Shown in pieces: positions 1-8,035 of a stretch of DNA of 16,696 nt. Numbering within the stretch: position 1 is the stretch's first letter; every line of letters begins with the position of its first letter. Both the position numbers and the translations under genes were made by a program. The stretch lies in assembly GCA_005799205.1 (NCBI GenBank), contig SYHM01000039.1:1-16696 (forward strand), written 5' to 3'. The notes beneath the pieces are model-generated. The model searched no databases and was not told where the DNA came from. It saw only the letters and a list, made by a program, of their open reading frames with translations. Source of the stretch: Planctomycetia bacterium. Its GTDB lineage: Bacteria; Planctomycetota; Phycisphaerae; Phycisphaerales; SM1A02.

Positions 1-315
1 AGCTGGAGCCGCCGCCGGACTCGACGAGGGTGCAGGCGCGATGGCCGCAGGCGCACTCGCCGTGGCTGCGTCATCCCCGTCAACGGCGATCATTGCGATC
101 GGAGTTCCGACTGGAACCTGCTTCCCCGCTTCGACCATGATGCGCGTGATGACCCCATCGTCGTAGACGGGCATCTCCATTGTGGCCTTGTCAGTCTCAA
201 CATCGGCGACAACATCGCCCGAGGAAACCGCATCGCCTTCCTTCACGTTCCAGCGGACGATCGTCCCAGATTCCATCGTGTCGGAGAGTCTGGGCATGGT
301 CACTTGCACTGGCAT
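1..315 (-). CDS. pdhC: Dihydrolipoamide acetyltransferase (E2) of pyruvate dehydrogenase, N-terminal part
   Basis: This is the 5' part of a gene that runs off the left edge; 105 codons are present. The product starts MPVQVTMPRLSDTMESG, a classic lipoyl-domain opening. The lipoyl-lysine motif DVETDKATME follows with the swinging-arm lysine at residue 43. From about residue 82 the sequence turns into an Ala/Pro/Ser-rich flexible linker, as expected between the lipoyl domain and the later E1/E3-binding and catalytic domains, which are outside the window. E2 transfers the acetyl group from E1 to CoA. The ATG at 313-315 lies 33 nt after the E1 beta stop, on the same strand, so it is the third gene of the pdh operon. 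A 2-oxoglutarate or branched-chain E2 has a similar lipoyl domain; the preceding E1 alpha/beta genes favour pyruvate dehydrogenase. Confidence 0.93.
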   Translation of the reverse strand, partial: MPVQVTMPRLSDTMESGTIVRWNVKEGDAVSSGDVVADVETDKATMEMPVYDDGVITRIMVEAGKQVPVGTPIAMIAVDGDDAATASAPAAIAPAPSSSPAAAPA

Positions 316-348
316 CGGGTGAGTTCTTTCGGCGCGAGACTGAGGTGG

Positions 349-1344
349 TCAACTCTTGTACAGACAAGATCGCACGGCTTCGCAGATGCGCCGAGCGTTT
401 GGAAGATATTCCTGTTCGAGATCGTACGCATACGGAGCCGGGACATCGGCGGTGTGCACGCGGTGAACGAAATTGTCGAGGTCGTCGAAACACTCGCGGT
501 GAACGAGTGCGGCGACCTCAGAGCCGGGGCTTCCGAAACTCCATGACTGGTCGACGACAACGCAAGCGCCAGTTCGCTTGACGCTGCGAACGATCGCGCC
601 TGCGTCGAGAGGACGAATCGTGCGCATGTCGAGAATCTCGCATGAAATGCCCTCCTGCTGCAGCGCTTCAGCCGCTTCGAGGCAGAGGTTGACTGGGCGT
701 CCAAACGAGACAAGCGTGCAGTCGGTGCCTGCGCGAGCGACGCGAGCCTTGCCAAACGGAATGAGATACTCCTCGCTCGGAACGTCGCCCTTCATCGAAA
801 GCAATCGTTCGCTCTCGAGAAAGAAGACTGGATCGTCGTCGCGAATCGCCGTCTTCATCAGTCCCTTGGCGTCATACGGGTTCGAAGGAATCACCATCTT
901 CATCCCTGGCACATTCGAAAAGAGCCCTTCAACTGCCCACGAGTGGGTCGACCCGAGTTGACCACCCGCCCCGTTGTTGCCGCGAAAGACGATCGGACAA
1001 CCAAACTGACCACCCGACATGTAGAGCATCTTGGGAGCGTTGTTCAAAATCGGATCGGCCGCAACCAGACTGAACGACCACGACATGAACTCGACGATCG
1101 GCCTCAGCCCCATCATCGCAGAGCCGATGGCCATGCCAGCGAATCCGCACTCGCTGATTGGGGTGTCGATCACGCGGCGCGGGCCGAACTCTTCGAGCAT
1201 CCCCTTGCTGACCTTGTAGGCACCGTTGTACTGCGCGACTTCTTCGCCCAGCAGATACACGCGCGTGTCGCGCCGCATCTCCTCGCTCATCGCCTCGCGG
1301 ACTGCATCACGAAACTCGATCTCGCGGGTGGTTGCAGTGCTCAT
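349..1344 (-). CDS. pdhB: Pyruvate dehydrogenase E1 component, beta subunit
   Basis: The 331-residue product is full length for E1 beta. It carries the N-terminal transketolase-like pyrimidine-binding domain (about 7-180), with DTPISECGFAGMAIG at 60-74 containing the conserved Glu65 that activates the thiamine diphosphate aminopyrimidine. GGQLGSTHSWAVEGLFSNVPG (128-148) contains His134. The transketolase C-terminal domain follows (about 195-320) with ILDMRTIRPLD at 237-247. Together with E1 alpha it decarboxylates pyruvate and acetylates the E2 lipoyl group. The ATG at 1342-1344 overlaps the pdhA stop by 4 nt (ATGA), implying translational coupling, which suits a subunit made in a fixed ratio with E1 alpha. 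The sequence style is that of the mitochondrial/alphaproteobacterial heterotetrameric E1 rather than the single-chain AceE type. Confidence 0.95.
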   Translation of the reverse strand: MSTATTREIEFRDAVREAMSEEMRRDTRVYLLGEEVAQYNGAYKVSKGMLEEFGPRRVIDTPISECGFAGMAIGSAMMGLRPIVEFMSWSFSLVAADPILNNAPKMLYMSGGQFGCPIVFRGNNGAGGQLGSTHSWAVEGLFSNVPGMKMVIPSNPYDAKGLMKTAIRDDDPVFFLESERLLSMKGDVPSEEYLIPFGKARVARAGTDCTLVSFGRPVNLCLEAAEALQQEGISCEILDMRTIRPLDAGAIVRSVKRTGACVVVDQSWSFGSPGSEVAALVHRECFDDLDNFVHRVHTADVPAPYAYDLEQEYLPNARRICEAVRSCLYKS

Positions 1345-2474
1345 AGCAGCTCCGCTTCAGGGTCGATCGCCTTGAAGGCCGGTGGGTTCTCTGCCCCACC
1401 GAGCATGGTTGGATCGCTCGAACCTGTGTAGGGACCCCATCGCTCGCGATAGACATCACGGTAAAGATCGCTCACCGGTGCCGCAGGCGAGTGCTCAGCC
1501 CACTCGACACTTTCACGAACCTGTGTGCGCACGTCACGCTGCAATCCCTTGAACTCATCCTCACTGAGCGCGCCGTGCGACTCAAGATGGGACTTCAACC
1601 GTCCGATCGGATCATCTGCTTCGTATCGCTCTTCTTCTTCGCGCGTTCGGTACTTGCGCGGATCGGACATCGAGTGACCCTTGTATCGATAGCAGCGCAT
1701 ATCAACGAAGGCAGGACGCGAAGTCGCACGCACTCGAGTGACAAGGTCCTTCATCGCGCAATAGGTGTCGAGGACATCCATGCCGTTCACCACGAGTGAA
1801 TCCATCCCATAGCCAGGGGCCTTTGAAGAAATGTCGTGCCCCATTGTGGTCCCGCGCGAGATCGCCGTTCCCATCGAATACCCATTGTTTTCACAAATGA
1901 TGATGACGGGCAGATCAAAGAGACCTGCCAGATTCATTGCTTCGTGGACCGACCCTTGGTTGAGCGCGCCATCTCCGAGGAATGCGAGTGTCACACGCTT
2001 GCTGCTGCCGCCGTTGATGACCTCATCTTCGTACTTCGTCGCGAACGCGAGCCCGACCCCGAGTGGAATCTGCGCGCCGACGATGCCGTGACCGCCAAAC
2101 AGGTTGTTCGCGCGGTCGAACATGTGCATCGACCCACCCTTCCCCTTGGCGCACCCTCCGACCCGCCCGAACATTTCAGCCATACAGTGCTTGGGGTCCA
2201 TCCCCCGCGCAAGGGCGTGGCCGTGATCTCGATATGCGGTGACGATGGGGTCACACGCCTCGAGTGCGGCGAGCGAACCGACCGCCACAGCCTCCTGCCC
2301 GATGTACACATGGCAGAATCCGCCAATCTTTTTGTCTTGATAGGCCTGCATGCACCGCAATTCGAACTCGCGAATGAGCATCATCTCGCGCAACCACTTC
2401 GACGCGGTCGACAGGGCGATTTCGCTGCGTGGGGTTGATGGAACCAATGCTGTCGTGGGGGGAAATGCGGACAT
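1341..2474 (-). CDS. pdhA: Pyruvate dehydrogenase E1 component, alpha subunit
   Basis: The 377-residue product belongs to the thiamine-diphosphate E1 alpha family. The cofactor-binding motif is complete: GDGALNQG at 167-174 and CENN at 194-197 (the GDG...NN motif). YRDHGHALARG (81-91) and KGGSMHMFD (112-120) are typical active-site segments. RYKGHSMSDPRKYRTREE (263-280) matches the loop that carries the regulatory phosphoserines in eukaryotic E1 alpha; nothing here shows that it is phosphorylated in this organism. The first 20 residues are Pro/Ser/Thr-rich and poorly conserved. It is the first gene of the pdh operon, 78 nt downstream of the S41 protease gene and behind its own promoter (2498-2526). 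No clear Shine-Dalgarno sequence precedes the ATG. Confidence 0.95.
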   Translation of the reverse strand: MSAFPPTTALVPSTPRSEIALSTASKWLREMMLIREFELRCMQAYQDKKIGGFCHVYIGQEAVAVGSLAALEACDPIVTAYRDHGHALARGMDPKHCMAEMFGRVGGCAKGKGGSMHMFDRANNLFGGHGIVGAQIPLGVGLAFATKYEDEVINGGSSKRVTLAFLGDGALNQGSVHEAMNLAGLFDLPVIIICENNGYSMGTAISRGTTMGHDISSKAPGYGMDSLVVNGMDVLDTYCAMKDLVTRVRATSRPAFVDMRCYRYKGHSMSDPRKYRTREEEERYEADDPIGRLKSHLESHGALSEDEFKGLQRDVRTQVRESVEWAEHSPAAPVSDLYRDVYRERWGPYTGSSDPTMLGGAENPPAFKAIDPEAELL

Positions 2475-2497
2475 CAGGGCACTGCTGGGAGCGCCTA

Positions 2498-2526
2498 GTT
2501 ATAGGGGTTGGAGGGGTTTGGAGCAA
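2498..2526 (-). promoter_or_regulatory. Predicted sigma-70-type promoter of the pdh operon
   Basis: On the minus strand a -35 box TTGCTC (2521-2526) and a -10 box TATAAC (2498-2503) are separated by exactly 17 bp. A start near 2491 would give a leader of only about 16-17 nt before the pdhA ATG. The promoter sits in the 78-nt gap after the S41 protease gene, so pdhA need not depend on read-through from that gene. The same TATAACTA core occurs upstream of the S41 gene. Confidence 0.6.
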
Positions 2527-2552
2527 CCACCGCACCCAATTGCTGTGACCGT

Positions 2553-4895
2553 CTATTGGGGAGCGGCTTTCGAGGCGTCACCCGAGTGCAATTGCGCAAG
2601 GAAGCGCTTTTCTAACTCTCCCGAAAGCCGTGCCTCGAGAATCATGACAGCCATCTCAAGCTGTGGATCAATTCCCATCGTCAGAAGATCGGATACCTGC
2701 GGACGAATGTCCACGGTCATCTGGTCGCGAACTGATTCGTCGAGCATGTCAGCGGCGATTCGCGTCTCGGCACTTTTCTCGGCTTGGGGAGGCGTGACCT
2801 TCACAACCAAATCTGGATTGACCCCCCAGTCGTCGCTCGATGCACGCCGATGCACGAGACGTCCCTTGGTCTGACCCTCGAGGTCAGTCGGGGGCAGCAC
2901 GTAATACTGCGTCGTGACTTTGACGGCCGCCTCGTTTGCGCCATCTTCAAGTGGCTGCACGGTCTGAACACTTCCCTTGCCAAAACTACGCTCACCGAGG
3001 ATCACCGCCGCGCCGTGGGTCTGCAAGCTTCCCGACACGATCTCGCTCGCACTTGCGCTTCCATTGTTGATGAGCACAACGAGCGGCAATCCTGCGAGCG
3101 ACGAACGCGCGCGCTCAGCGGCGAAACTGCCGGTGCGATTGCCCTCTCGATCTTGCACCGAAACGACTTCGCCTTGCGGCACAAACAGATTGACGAACGA
3201 GACTGCCGCCTTCAGCAAGCCGCCTGGATTCCCGCGCAAATCGAGGACAAGTCCATTGAGAGAGCGTTCCCGCTTCATCTGCCTGATGGCGTCCATGAAG
3301 TCGTCGAGTGAATCTTCATTGAACGAAGTCAGCCGCACATATCCAATGCCGACGACTGGATCGACCCACCAATCCCATGATGGCGTGCCGCGGCTATCGA
3401 GCTGCTTCTTCCACCATCCATTGACAGAGCGCATCTTGATGCTGGCCCTCTTCAACGGAAACTCGATCGGATCGGTGATGCCGTCCCGAGCAATTGTGAG
3501 CGTGACCACTTTGCCTACCGGGCCGGTGATGTTGCTCACTGCTCGGTTCGTTGCCCATCCCACAGTCGACTGTCCGTCCACTGCGACGATCCTGTCGCCT
3601 GGACGAATGCCTGCACGCGAAGCGGGCGACCCTTCGAGCGGGTTCACGATCATCAGTTCGCGCTTGTCGTTATGTCGAAGCAGAATTCCGACGCCGACGA
3701 AGTTTCCTTCAATACTCTGTCGAAAGCGACGCAACTCGTCGGGCCAAATGATCTGCGAGTAATCGTCCTCGTACTCCTTTGAGAGTTGCGTCGTCGCCCC
3801 TTCTCCAAACTCGCGAAGGATCACTTCTTGCGGAATCGCAACGGTTGACTCATTCACCGAGAGCACCTCGGCCATTGTTGACTGAAAATCTGAAGCGCCG
3901 AGCTTTCGACCGGTGACCGCTGCAATCTCTGCCTTGCGGCCCTCCACCACACTACGCAGCGCCTGCACCTTCGCAGGGTCTGCGAGTCCTGGAAAGTTCT
4001 CTACGAGCTGCGGGGTATCGAGCAGTGACTCGACTGAGGCAAGTCCCCCTTGCAGCAGCGGCTTCCACCCCGCGTTGGTCACATGCTCGCTCGCTGCCTG
4101 CCGGAGCCCCAGCAGCACGAGTCGTGGCGTGATTCCCGCGACACGCTCCTTCCATTCGTTGGCGAAGAGCTCATTGAACTCAGGCATTTCTTCGTCTTCA
4201 GCAGGAATCGGAGTGCCTTCGGCCTTTGCGAGCGCTTCCATGCGTGCGCGCGCGAGCTTGCGCATGCGATAGAGCTCTCGCGGAGCGAACTCTGCGATCA
4301 AGAGCACCCGACGATTCAACTCGTCGAGCTGCATGTCGAGCGCCTTGAACTCTTTTGTGTCGGCGCCATCGTGCAGCGCCTTCTGTCGAAAGAGGACTTC
4401 CTGCGCCAGGAGCAAGTCGCCCTGCTCGCGCGCTTGCGCGATCGCGGCGGTTGCCGCCGCTTCGACTTCAACTCCTGTCGCTGAATCGAGCCAAGCACGC
4501 CACTCGATCGATGGAAGGAGGAACTTGATGTTGACCGCCTGCACCATGGCGCGATTGACGTCACCTGCAGCCATTGCTGTCGCGAGATCGGCAGTGCGCT
4601 TGGCGAGCTCTTTCTGACGAGCAGTTTCCGACTCGATCTCGTGCAGTCGACGACGCTCAACCGAACTTCGAAGGGCGGCGGCCGCCTCACTTTGACCAGC
4701 AGGAACCGATTCGAGGAGTGAATTCACACGCGCGAGGTCGTCGGACTTTGCTGCATCCCAAACCTCTTGACTCCATGCAGCAAGCGGAGTCGTGCCGTCA
4801 TCCCCAGCGTGCGCAGCGGGCACGGGGATCGCTGCGATCGACGACAGCGTGACCCAAACCACACAGGAGCGAGCAACTCGAATCGAATCAATCAT
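2553..4895 (-). CDS. Exported S41-family (C-terminal processing) peptidase with PDZ domain and long N-terminal helical region
   Basis: The 780-residue protein begins with a signal peptide (basic start, hydrophobic core about 11-24, AHA-type cleavage near residue 30), so it should act in the periplasm. Residues 31-390 are charged and look mainly helical, with no family I recognise. A PDZ domain covers about 397-470, with GSPASRAGIRPGDRIVAVDG at 422-441. The S41 catalytic core covers about 513-700: LDLRGNPGGL (551-560), the nucleophile region NNGSASASE (610-618, probable catalytic Ser615), and RSFGKGSVQ (636-644, general-base Lys640). All key residues of the Ser/Lys dyad are present, so it should be active. 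CtpA/Prc-like enzymes cut protein C-termini during envelope maturation; the substrate here is unknown. It is much longer than a minimal CtpA (about 400-450 aa). It lies upstream of pdhA but is probably transcribed separately. Confidence 0.9.
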   Translation of the reverse strand: MIDSIRVARSCVVWVTLSSIAAIPVPAAHAGDDGTTPLAAWSQEVWDAAKSDDLARVNSLLESVPAGQSEAAAALRSSVERRRLHEIESETARQKELAKRTADLATAMAAGDVNRAMVQAVNIKFLLPSIEWRAWLDSATGVEVEAAATAAIAQAREQGDLLLAQEVLFRQKALHDGADTKEFKALDMQLDELNRRVLLIAEFAPRELYRMRKLARARMEALAKAEGTPIPAEDEEMPEFNELFANEWKERVAGITPRLVLLGLRQAASEHVTNAGWKPLLQGGLASVESLLDTPQLVENFPGLADPAKVQALRSVVEGRKAEIAAVTGRKLGASDFQSTMAEVLSVNESTVAIPQEVILREFGEGATTQLSKEYEDDYSQIIWPDELRRFRQSIEGNFVGVGILLRHNDKRELMIVNPLEGSPASRAGIRPGDRIVAVDGQSTVGWATNRAVSNITGPVGKVVTLTIARDGITDPIEFPLKRASIKMRSVNGWWKKQLDSRGTPSWDWWVDPVVGIGYVRLTSFNEDSLDDFMDAIRQMKRERSLNGLVLDLRGNPGGLLKAAVSFVNLFVPQGEVVSVQDREGNRTGSFAAERARSSLAGLPLVVLINNGSASASEIVSGSLQTHGAAVILGERSFGKGSVQTVQPLEDGANEAAVKVTTQYYVLPPTDLEGQTKGRLVHRRASSDDWGVNPDLVVKVTPPQAEKSAETRIAADMLDESVRDQMTVDIRPQVSDLLTMGIDPQLEMAVMILEARLSGELEKRFLAQLHSGDASKAAPQ

Positions 4896-4962
4896 GTCAT
4901 CACTCTTTCATGGACCGAGAGGAAGTTGGCGAAGCACGAGCCATTGCGCCATCAGCGTCGTA

Positions 4963-4968
4963 GTTATA
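4963..4968 (-). promoter_or_regulatory. Possible -10 box for the S41 protease gene
   Basis: TATAAC on the minus strand (inside GACTATAACTACG) lies in the 153-bp divergent gap between the protease gene and the zinc-ribbon gene. The core TATAACTA is identical to the pdh promoter -10 region. No good -35 box is present at 16-18 bp. It would leave a leader of about 60 nt. For the divergent plus-strand gene at 5049 I see no convincing promoter in this gap. Confidence 0.3.
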
Positions 4969-5048
4969 GTCGGATAGCGCTGCCCGAGTTCACAAGGAAG
5001 TTTCGTTGATTTCTCATATTCTGCCCCTGATCAGCGCGGTCCTGCACG

Positions 5049-5975
5049 ATGCGAACCCCTCCTCAACAGACGCCAAACCCGTGCCCCTTCTGCTCCTTCG
5101 ATTTGAGGGCCACACGAGGCAATACCTGTCCTGAGTGCGGGGGATCGATCCGCAGCACATCGATGACGTTGAAAGCGACCGACCGCGAGCAACTTGCCGC
5201 CCTCGCGGAAGGTTTGTCGGCGCTGCGAACGGGGGTGCTGTGGACGCTCCTCCTTTCAGTCGGATGCGTGGCGATTCCGACGATCGGCGGAGCAGCGTGG
5301 GCGTTCTTGCTGCTCGCGAGCGGCTGGCGCGCCATTGGACGGCACCGGCTCGAGAAAGAGGGGTTTCTAGATGAATTCAACGAACCCAGTTTTCTGCGGG
5401 CGTTCACCCCACTCGTGCATGCAGAGTTGGCGGTCGGAATCGCGGTGGCATTCCTGACAGTGGCGAGTTCGATGGGAAACTTTCCCCTGATTGTCGCGAT
5501 GTTGCTCGCGCTGCTTCGAATCGCGTGGATCGGCCTCATCGCTGTCAACAATCTGCTGACGTTGCATTTCGCGCTCGCGGTGGACCGCCGTTGCGGAAAT
5601 GAGAGCACATCGAAGTTCACCCACTTTGCTCCTCACCTCATCTTTGGATCGGCTGCCTGCTTTGTACCGCTGCTGGCACTGCGGCTGATCGGCGAGTGTG
5701 CAACGATCACGTTTCCAGAGCAGCTGCTCTCGGGTGTCGGACTCATCGTCGGCATAGGTTGCCTCGCTGGAATCGCGAGCGTGCTGCTGATCTACACAGA
5801 ACTCACCGCCGCCTCAGAGGCGCTTGCGCAGTCACGTCGGGCGCCAACTCCAACACCCCCACCACGCTCGAGACGAAGACCGCAACCCCCGCGGGATGAG
5901 CCTCCTAAGGCTGGATCGGGAGATGTGATTCCGTTCGCCGATGACCCCCCTGGTCCATTCGATCTTGACGAGTGA
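5049..5975 (+). CDS. Zinc-ribbon, multi-pass membrane protein of unknown function
   Basis: The 308-residue protein opens with a treble-cleft/zinc-ribbon: CPFC at 12-15 and CPEC at 27-30, separated by 11 residues, which should bind one zinc ion on the cytoplasmic side. Hydrophobic segments follow at about 62-92, 124-142, 146-178, 195-215 and 226-250, consistent with roughly five or six membrane passes. The C-terminal tail (about 262-308) is Pro/Arg-rich and then acidic, and looks disordered. Short N-terminal ribbons of this CPxC...CPECG type fused to membrane segments are frequent in Planctomycetota, but I know no assigned function. It is transcribed divergently from the S41 gene and converges on trpE, leaving only 10 nt between their stops. 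The ATG is preceded by no obvious Shine-Dalgarno sequence. Confidence 0.82.
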   Translation: MRTPPQQTPNPCPFCSFDLRATRGNTCPECGGSIRSTSMTLKATDREQLAALAEGLSALRTGVLWTLLLSVGCVAIPTIGGAAWAFLLLASGWRAIGRHRLEKEGFLDEFNEPSFLRAFTPLVHAELAVGIAVAFLTVASSMGNFPLIVAMLLALLRIAWIGLIAVNNLLTLHFALAVDRRCGNESTSKFTHFAPHLIFGSAACFVPLLALRLIGECATITFPEQLLSGVGLIVGIGCLAGIASVLLIYTELTAASEALAQSRRAPTPTPPPRSRRRPQPPRDEPPKAGSGDVIPFADDPPGPFDLDE

Positions 5976-5985
5976 CTGGCGCGAC

Positions 5986-7524
5986 TCAGGCGCAGGGACA
6001 GAATGCACTCTCTGCGAGGTCGATCGCGCGACCGAGTGCCGCTGCCTTGCTGATCGTCTCTTGAAACTCAGCCGCGGGAAGACTATCGAGCACGACTCCA
6101 GCACCTGTCTGTAGGTGATAGGTCCACACGCGCTCACCCGATGGACCTGTTGAGGAGGCAGCATGTGGCACCACAAAGGTTCGCAGCGCGATTGCCATGT
6201 CCATATCGCCATCCCATCCAATTGCACCGAGACCTCCGCCGTATGGCCCCCGCCGCACCGGCTCGAGTTCATCGATGATTTGGATCGCTCTCACCTTTGG
6301 CGCACCGCTCACCGTCCCCACTGGCAGTGTCGCGCGCAGGGCATCCCATGCATCGCATCCTTCGGCGAGGGTGCCAGTGATCGTCGACGAGATATGCATG
6401 ACATGCGAGAATCGCTCGATCTGCATGCACCGATCGATCAGTACTGATCCGGCGATGCAAACGCGGCCAAGGTCGTTTCGGCCAAGGTCGACGAGCATCG
6501 TGTGTTCTGCCCGCTCTTTCTCATCGGCGAGCAGTTCGCGTTCAAGCGCCTCATCCTCGATGAGCGTTGCACCTCGACGACGAGTTCCCGCGAGTGGCCG
6601 ATTGATCACCTGGCCAGCGCGCGTCTTGCAGAGAATCTCTGGACTCGCCGCCACCAAAATGCAGTCGCTCGCCTGCAAGTACACCTGATAAGGACTCGGG
6701 TTGACCACTCGAAGTGCCCTGTAGACATCAAACGGATCGACCATGCTCGTGCGCGTGAAACGCTGACTCAGGACGACTTGAAAGACGTCACCAGCGGCGA
6801 TGTACTCCTGCGCGCGCCGAACCGCACCTTCGAACTCGTCGCGTCCCATCGAACTATCCCCAGGTGTCTTGGGGGCCTCGGCGGTGTTCAACGCGATTCG
6901 GCCAGTCGTCAGTGGGGGCGATGGTTCGCTGAGCTGCCGCTCGAGTCTGTTCAGCGCGCGCTCGCCAGCGGCCTCTAACTCGTGCGGGGGATGGTCACTC
7001 GGAAGCACTGCACACACCACGAACAGTTCCTTCGTCGCGTGGTCAAAGACCACCACATCTCGGTACAGCGCCAGGTGCATCTCGGCTAGCGACCGGTCAT
7101 CGTGGGGGGCGCTCGCAGCGGCGAGTTTCTGCGGCTCGATCCACCGCACCGCGTCGAACCCTACGAACCCGACCCATCCACCGTGAAAAGCGGCAGGCAG
7201 CGGACCGCGCGCAGTCGCCCCCGTCCACGACTGCATGTCGCGGGCGACAACAAGGGGATCGTCGCAATCAATCGTGCGCTCGGTCGTGCCCGTCGCTGCT
7301 GAGTGCTCGATGACACGAACACTGCGGCCCCGTGCGATGAGTTCGAGTGCGGGCTGCGCTCCAAGCATTGAATAGCGACCGACCGCCCCCCCCTGCTCGA
7401 CTGACTCGAACAAGAAACTCGCCGCGGTTCGTTCGTCGCTCGCGACGAGCTTTCGATAGGCCAGTACGGGGGTGAGATGGTCACTGAGCAGCCTTCGCGA
7501 GAAGAGGATGACTGGAGGCTTCAC
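5986..7524 (-). CDS. trpE: Anthranilate synthase component I
   Basis: The 512-residue product is full length for TrpE, which makes anthranilate from chorismate and ammonia (or glutamine with TrpG), the first committed step of tryptophan synthesis. The N-terminal domain has FLFES at 37-41, matching the LLES element where tryptophan binds for feedback inhibition; NPSPY (275-279) contributes to the same site. The chorismate-binding domain shows AGTRRRG (312-318), DLGRNDLGR (346-354), His374, PVGTVSGAPK (401-410), GPYGGGLG (426-433) and QTGAGVV (472-478). GTVSGAPK and feedback elements favour TrpE over PabB. The start is GTG at 7522-7524, 31 nt after the ruvC stop on the same strand, so it is the last gene of the YdjY-ABC-ruvC-trpE run. 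No trpG or other trp gene is in the window. Confidence 0.94.
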   Translation of the reverse strand: MKPPVILFSRRLLSDHLTPVLAYRKLVASDERTAASFLFESVEQGGAVGRYSMLGAQPALELIARGRSVRVIEHSAATGTTERTIDCDDPLVVARDMQSWTGATARGPLPAAFHGGWVGFVGFDAVRWIEPQKLAAASAPHDDRSLAEMHLALYRDVVVFDHATKELFVVCAVLPSDHPPHELEAAGERALNRLERQLSEPSPPLTTGRIALNTAEAPKTPGDSSMGRDEFEGAVRRAQEYIAAGDVFQVVLSQRFTRTSMVDPFDVYRALRVVNPSPYQVYLQASDCILVAASPEILCKTRAGQVINRPLAGTRRRGATLIEDEALERELLADEKERAEHTMLVDLGRNDLGRVCIAGSVLIDRCMQIERFSHVMHISSTITGTLAEGCDAWDALRATLPVGTVSGAPKVRAIQIIDELEPVRRGPYGGGLGAIGWDGDMDMAIALRTFVVPHAASSTGPSGERVWTYHLQTGAGVVLDSLPAAEFQETISKAAALGRAIDLAESAFCPCA

Positions 7525-7555
7525 GGAAGGAAGCGTATCGAATGCTGATCAACAG

Positions 7556-8035
7556 CTACCTGCGCAGCGCGCGGCGTGCATCGGTCAAAGCGATTGCAAT
7601 CGCATCGGCGACATCGGGCGGCGATGGAGGTTTCGAGAGGCCACACTGTGCCGCGACGGCAAGCTGCATCTGACGCTTGGTGGCTTGACCATTCGAAGAG
7701 ACGGCGCTCTTGATCGAAGCAGGTGTGTACTCGGCGAGCGGCAGCTGCGCGCGCGCGGTCGCGAGCAGCACGACTCCCCGCGCATGCGCCATGATGATTG
7801 CAGTCCGAACATGTTTCGAGTGGACGAAGATCTGCTCGACCGCGATCCGATCTGGCTTCAGTTCTGCGATGAGCGCGCCGAGGTCGTCATCGAGTTCGCG
7901 CAGCCGAAGCGCCACGCTCTTGCGCGCGGTGAGCCTCAGAACCCCAGCTTCAACGATGCGCGGTGCCCCTCCGAGGCACTCGATGCATCCGTAGCCGGTT
8001 CGGATCAATCCAGGATCGATCCCGAGAATTCTCAC
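7556..8035 (-). CDS. ruvC: Crossover junction endodeoxyribonuclease RuvC
   Basis: The 159-residue product has the size and layout of RuvC, the resolvase that nicks Holliday junctions after RuvAB branch migration. The RNase-H-like core begins ILGIDPGL (3-10) with catalytic Asp7. The second acidic residue is Glu67 in AVEQIF, and the C-terminal pair is Asp141 and Asp144 in PPDVADAIAIAL (139-150). All four carboxylates are present. The start is GTG at 8033-8035, overlapping the stop of the ABC ATPase gene by 4 nt (GTGA), so translation is probably coupled to a functionally unrelated gene. ruvA and ruvB are not next to it. Confidence 0.95.
   Translation of the reverse strand: MRILGIDPGLIRTGYGCIECLGGAPRIVEAGVLRLTARKSVALRLRELDDDLGALIAELKPDRIAVEQIFVHSKHVRTAIIMAHARGVVLLATARAQLPLAEYTPASIKSAVSSNGQATKRQMQLAVAAQCGLSKPPSPPDVADAIAIALTDARRALRR

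Noticed and set aside
1836..2438. 200-codon plus-strand open frame opposite pdhA
   Set aside because: pdhA on the minus strand has complete thiamine-diphosphate motifs; the plus translation is low-complexity shadow sequence.
2535..2560. Inverted repeat CCCAAT...ATTGGG as a terminator for the S41 gene
   Set aside because: Only a 6-bp stem with a 14-nt loop, no T-run, and it overlaps the S41 stop codon.
5000..5048. Plus-strand promoter for the zinc-ribbon gene (CATATT/TATTCT with upstream TTCACA)
   Set aside because: Spacing to the only candidate -35 is 19 nt or more and the boxes are poor matches.
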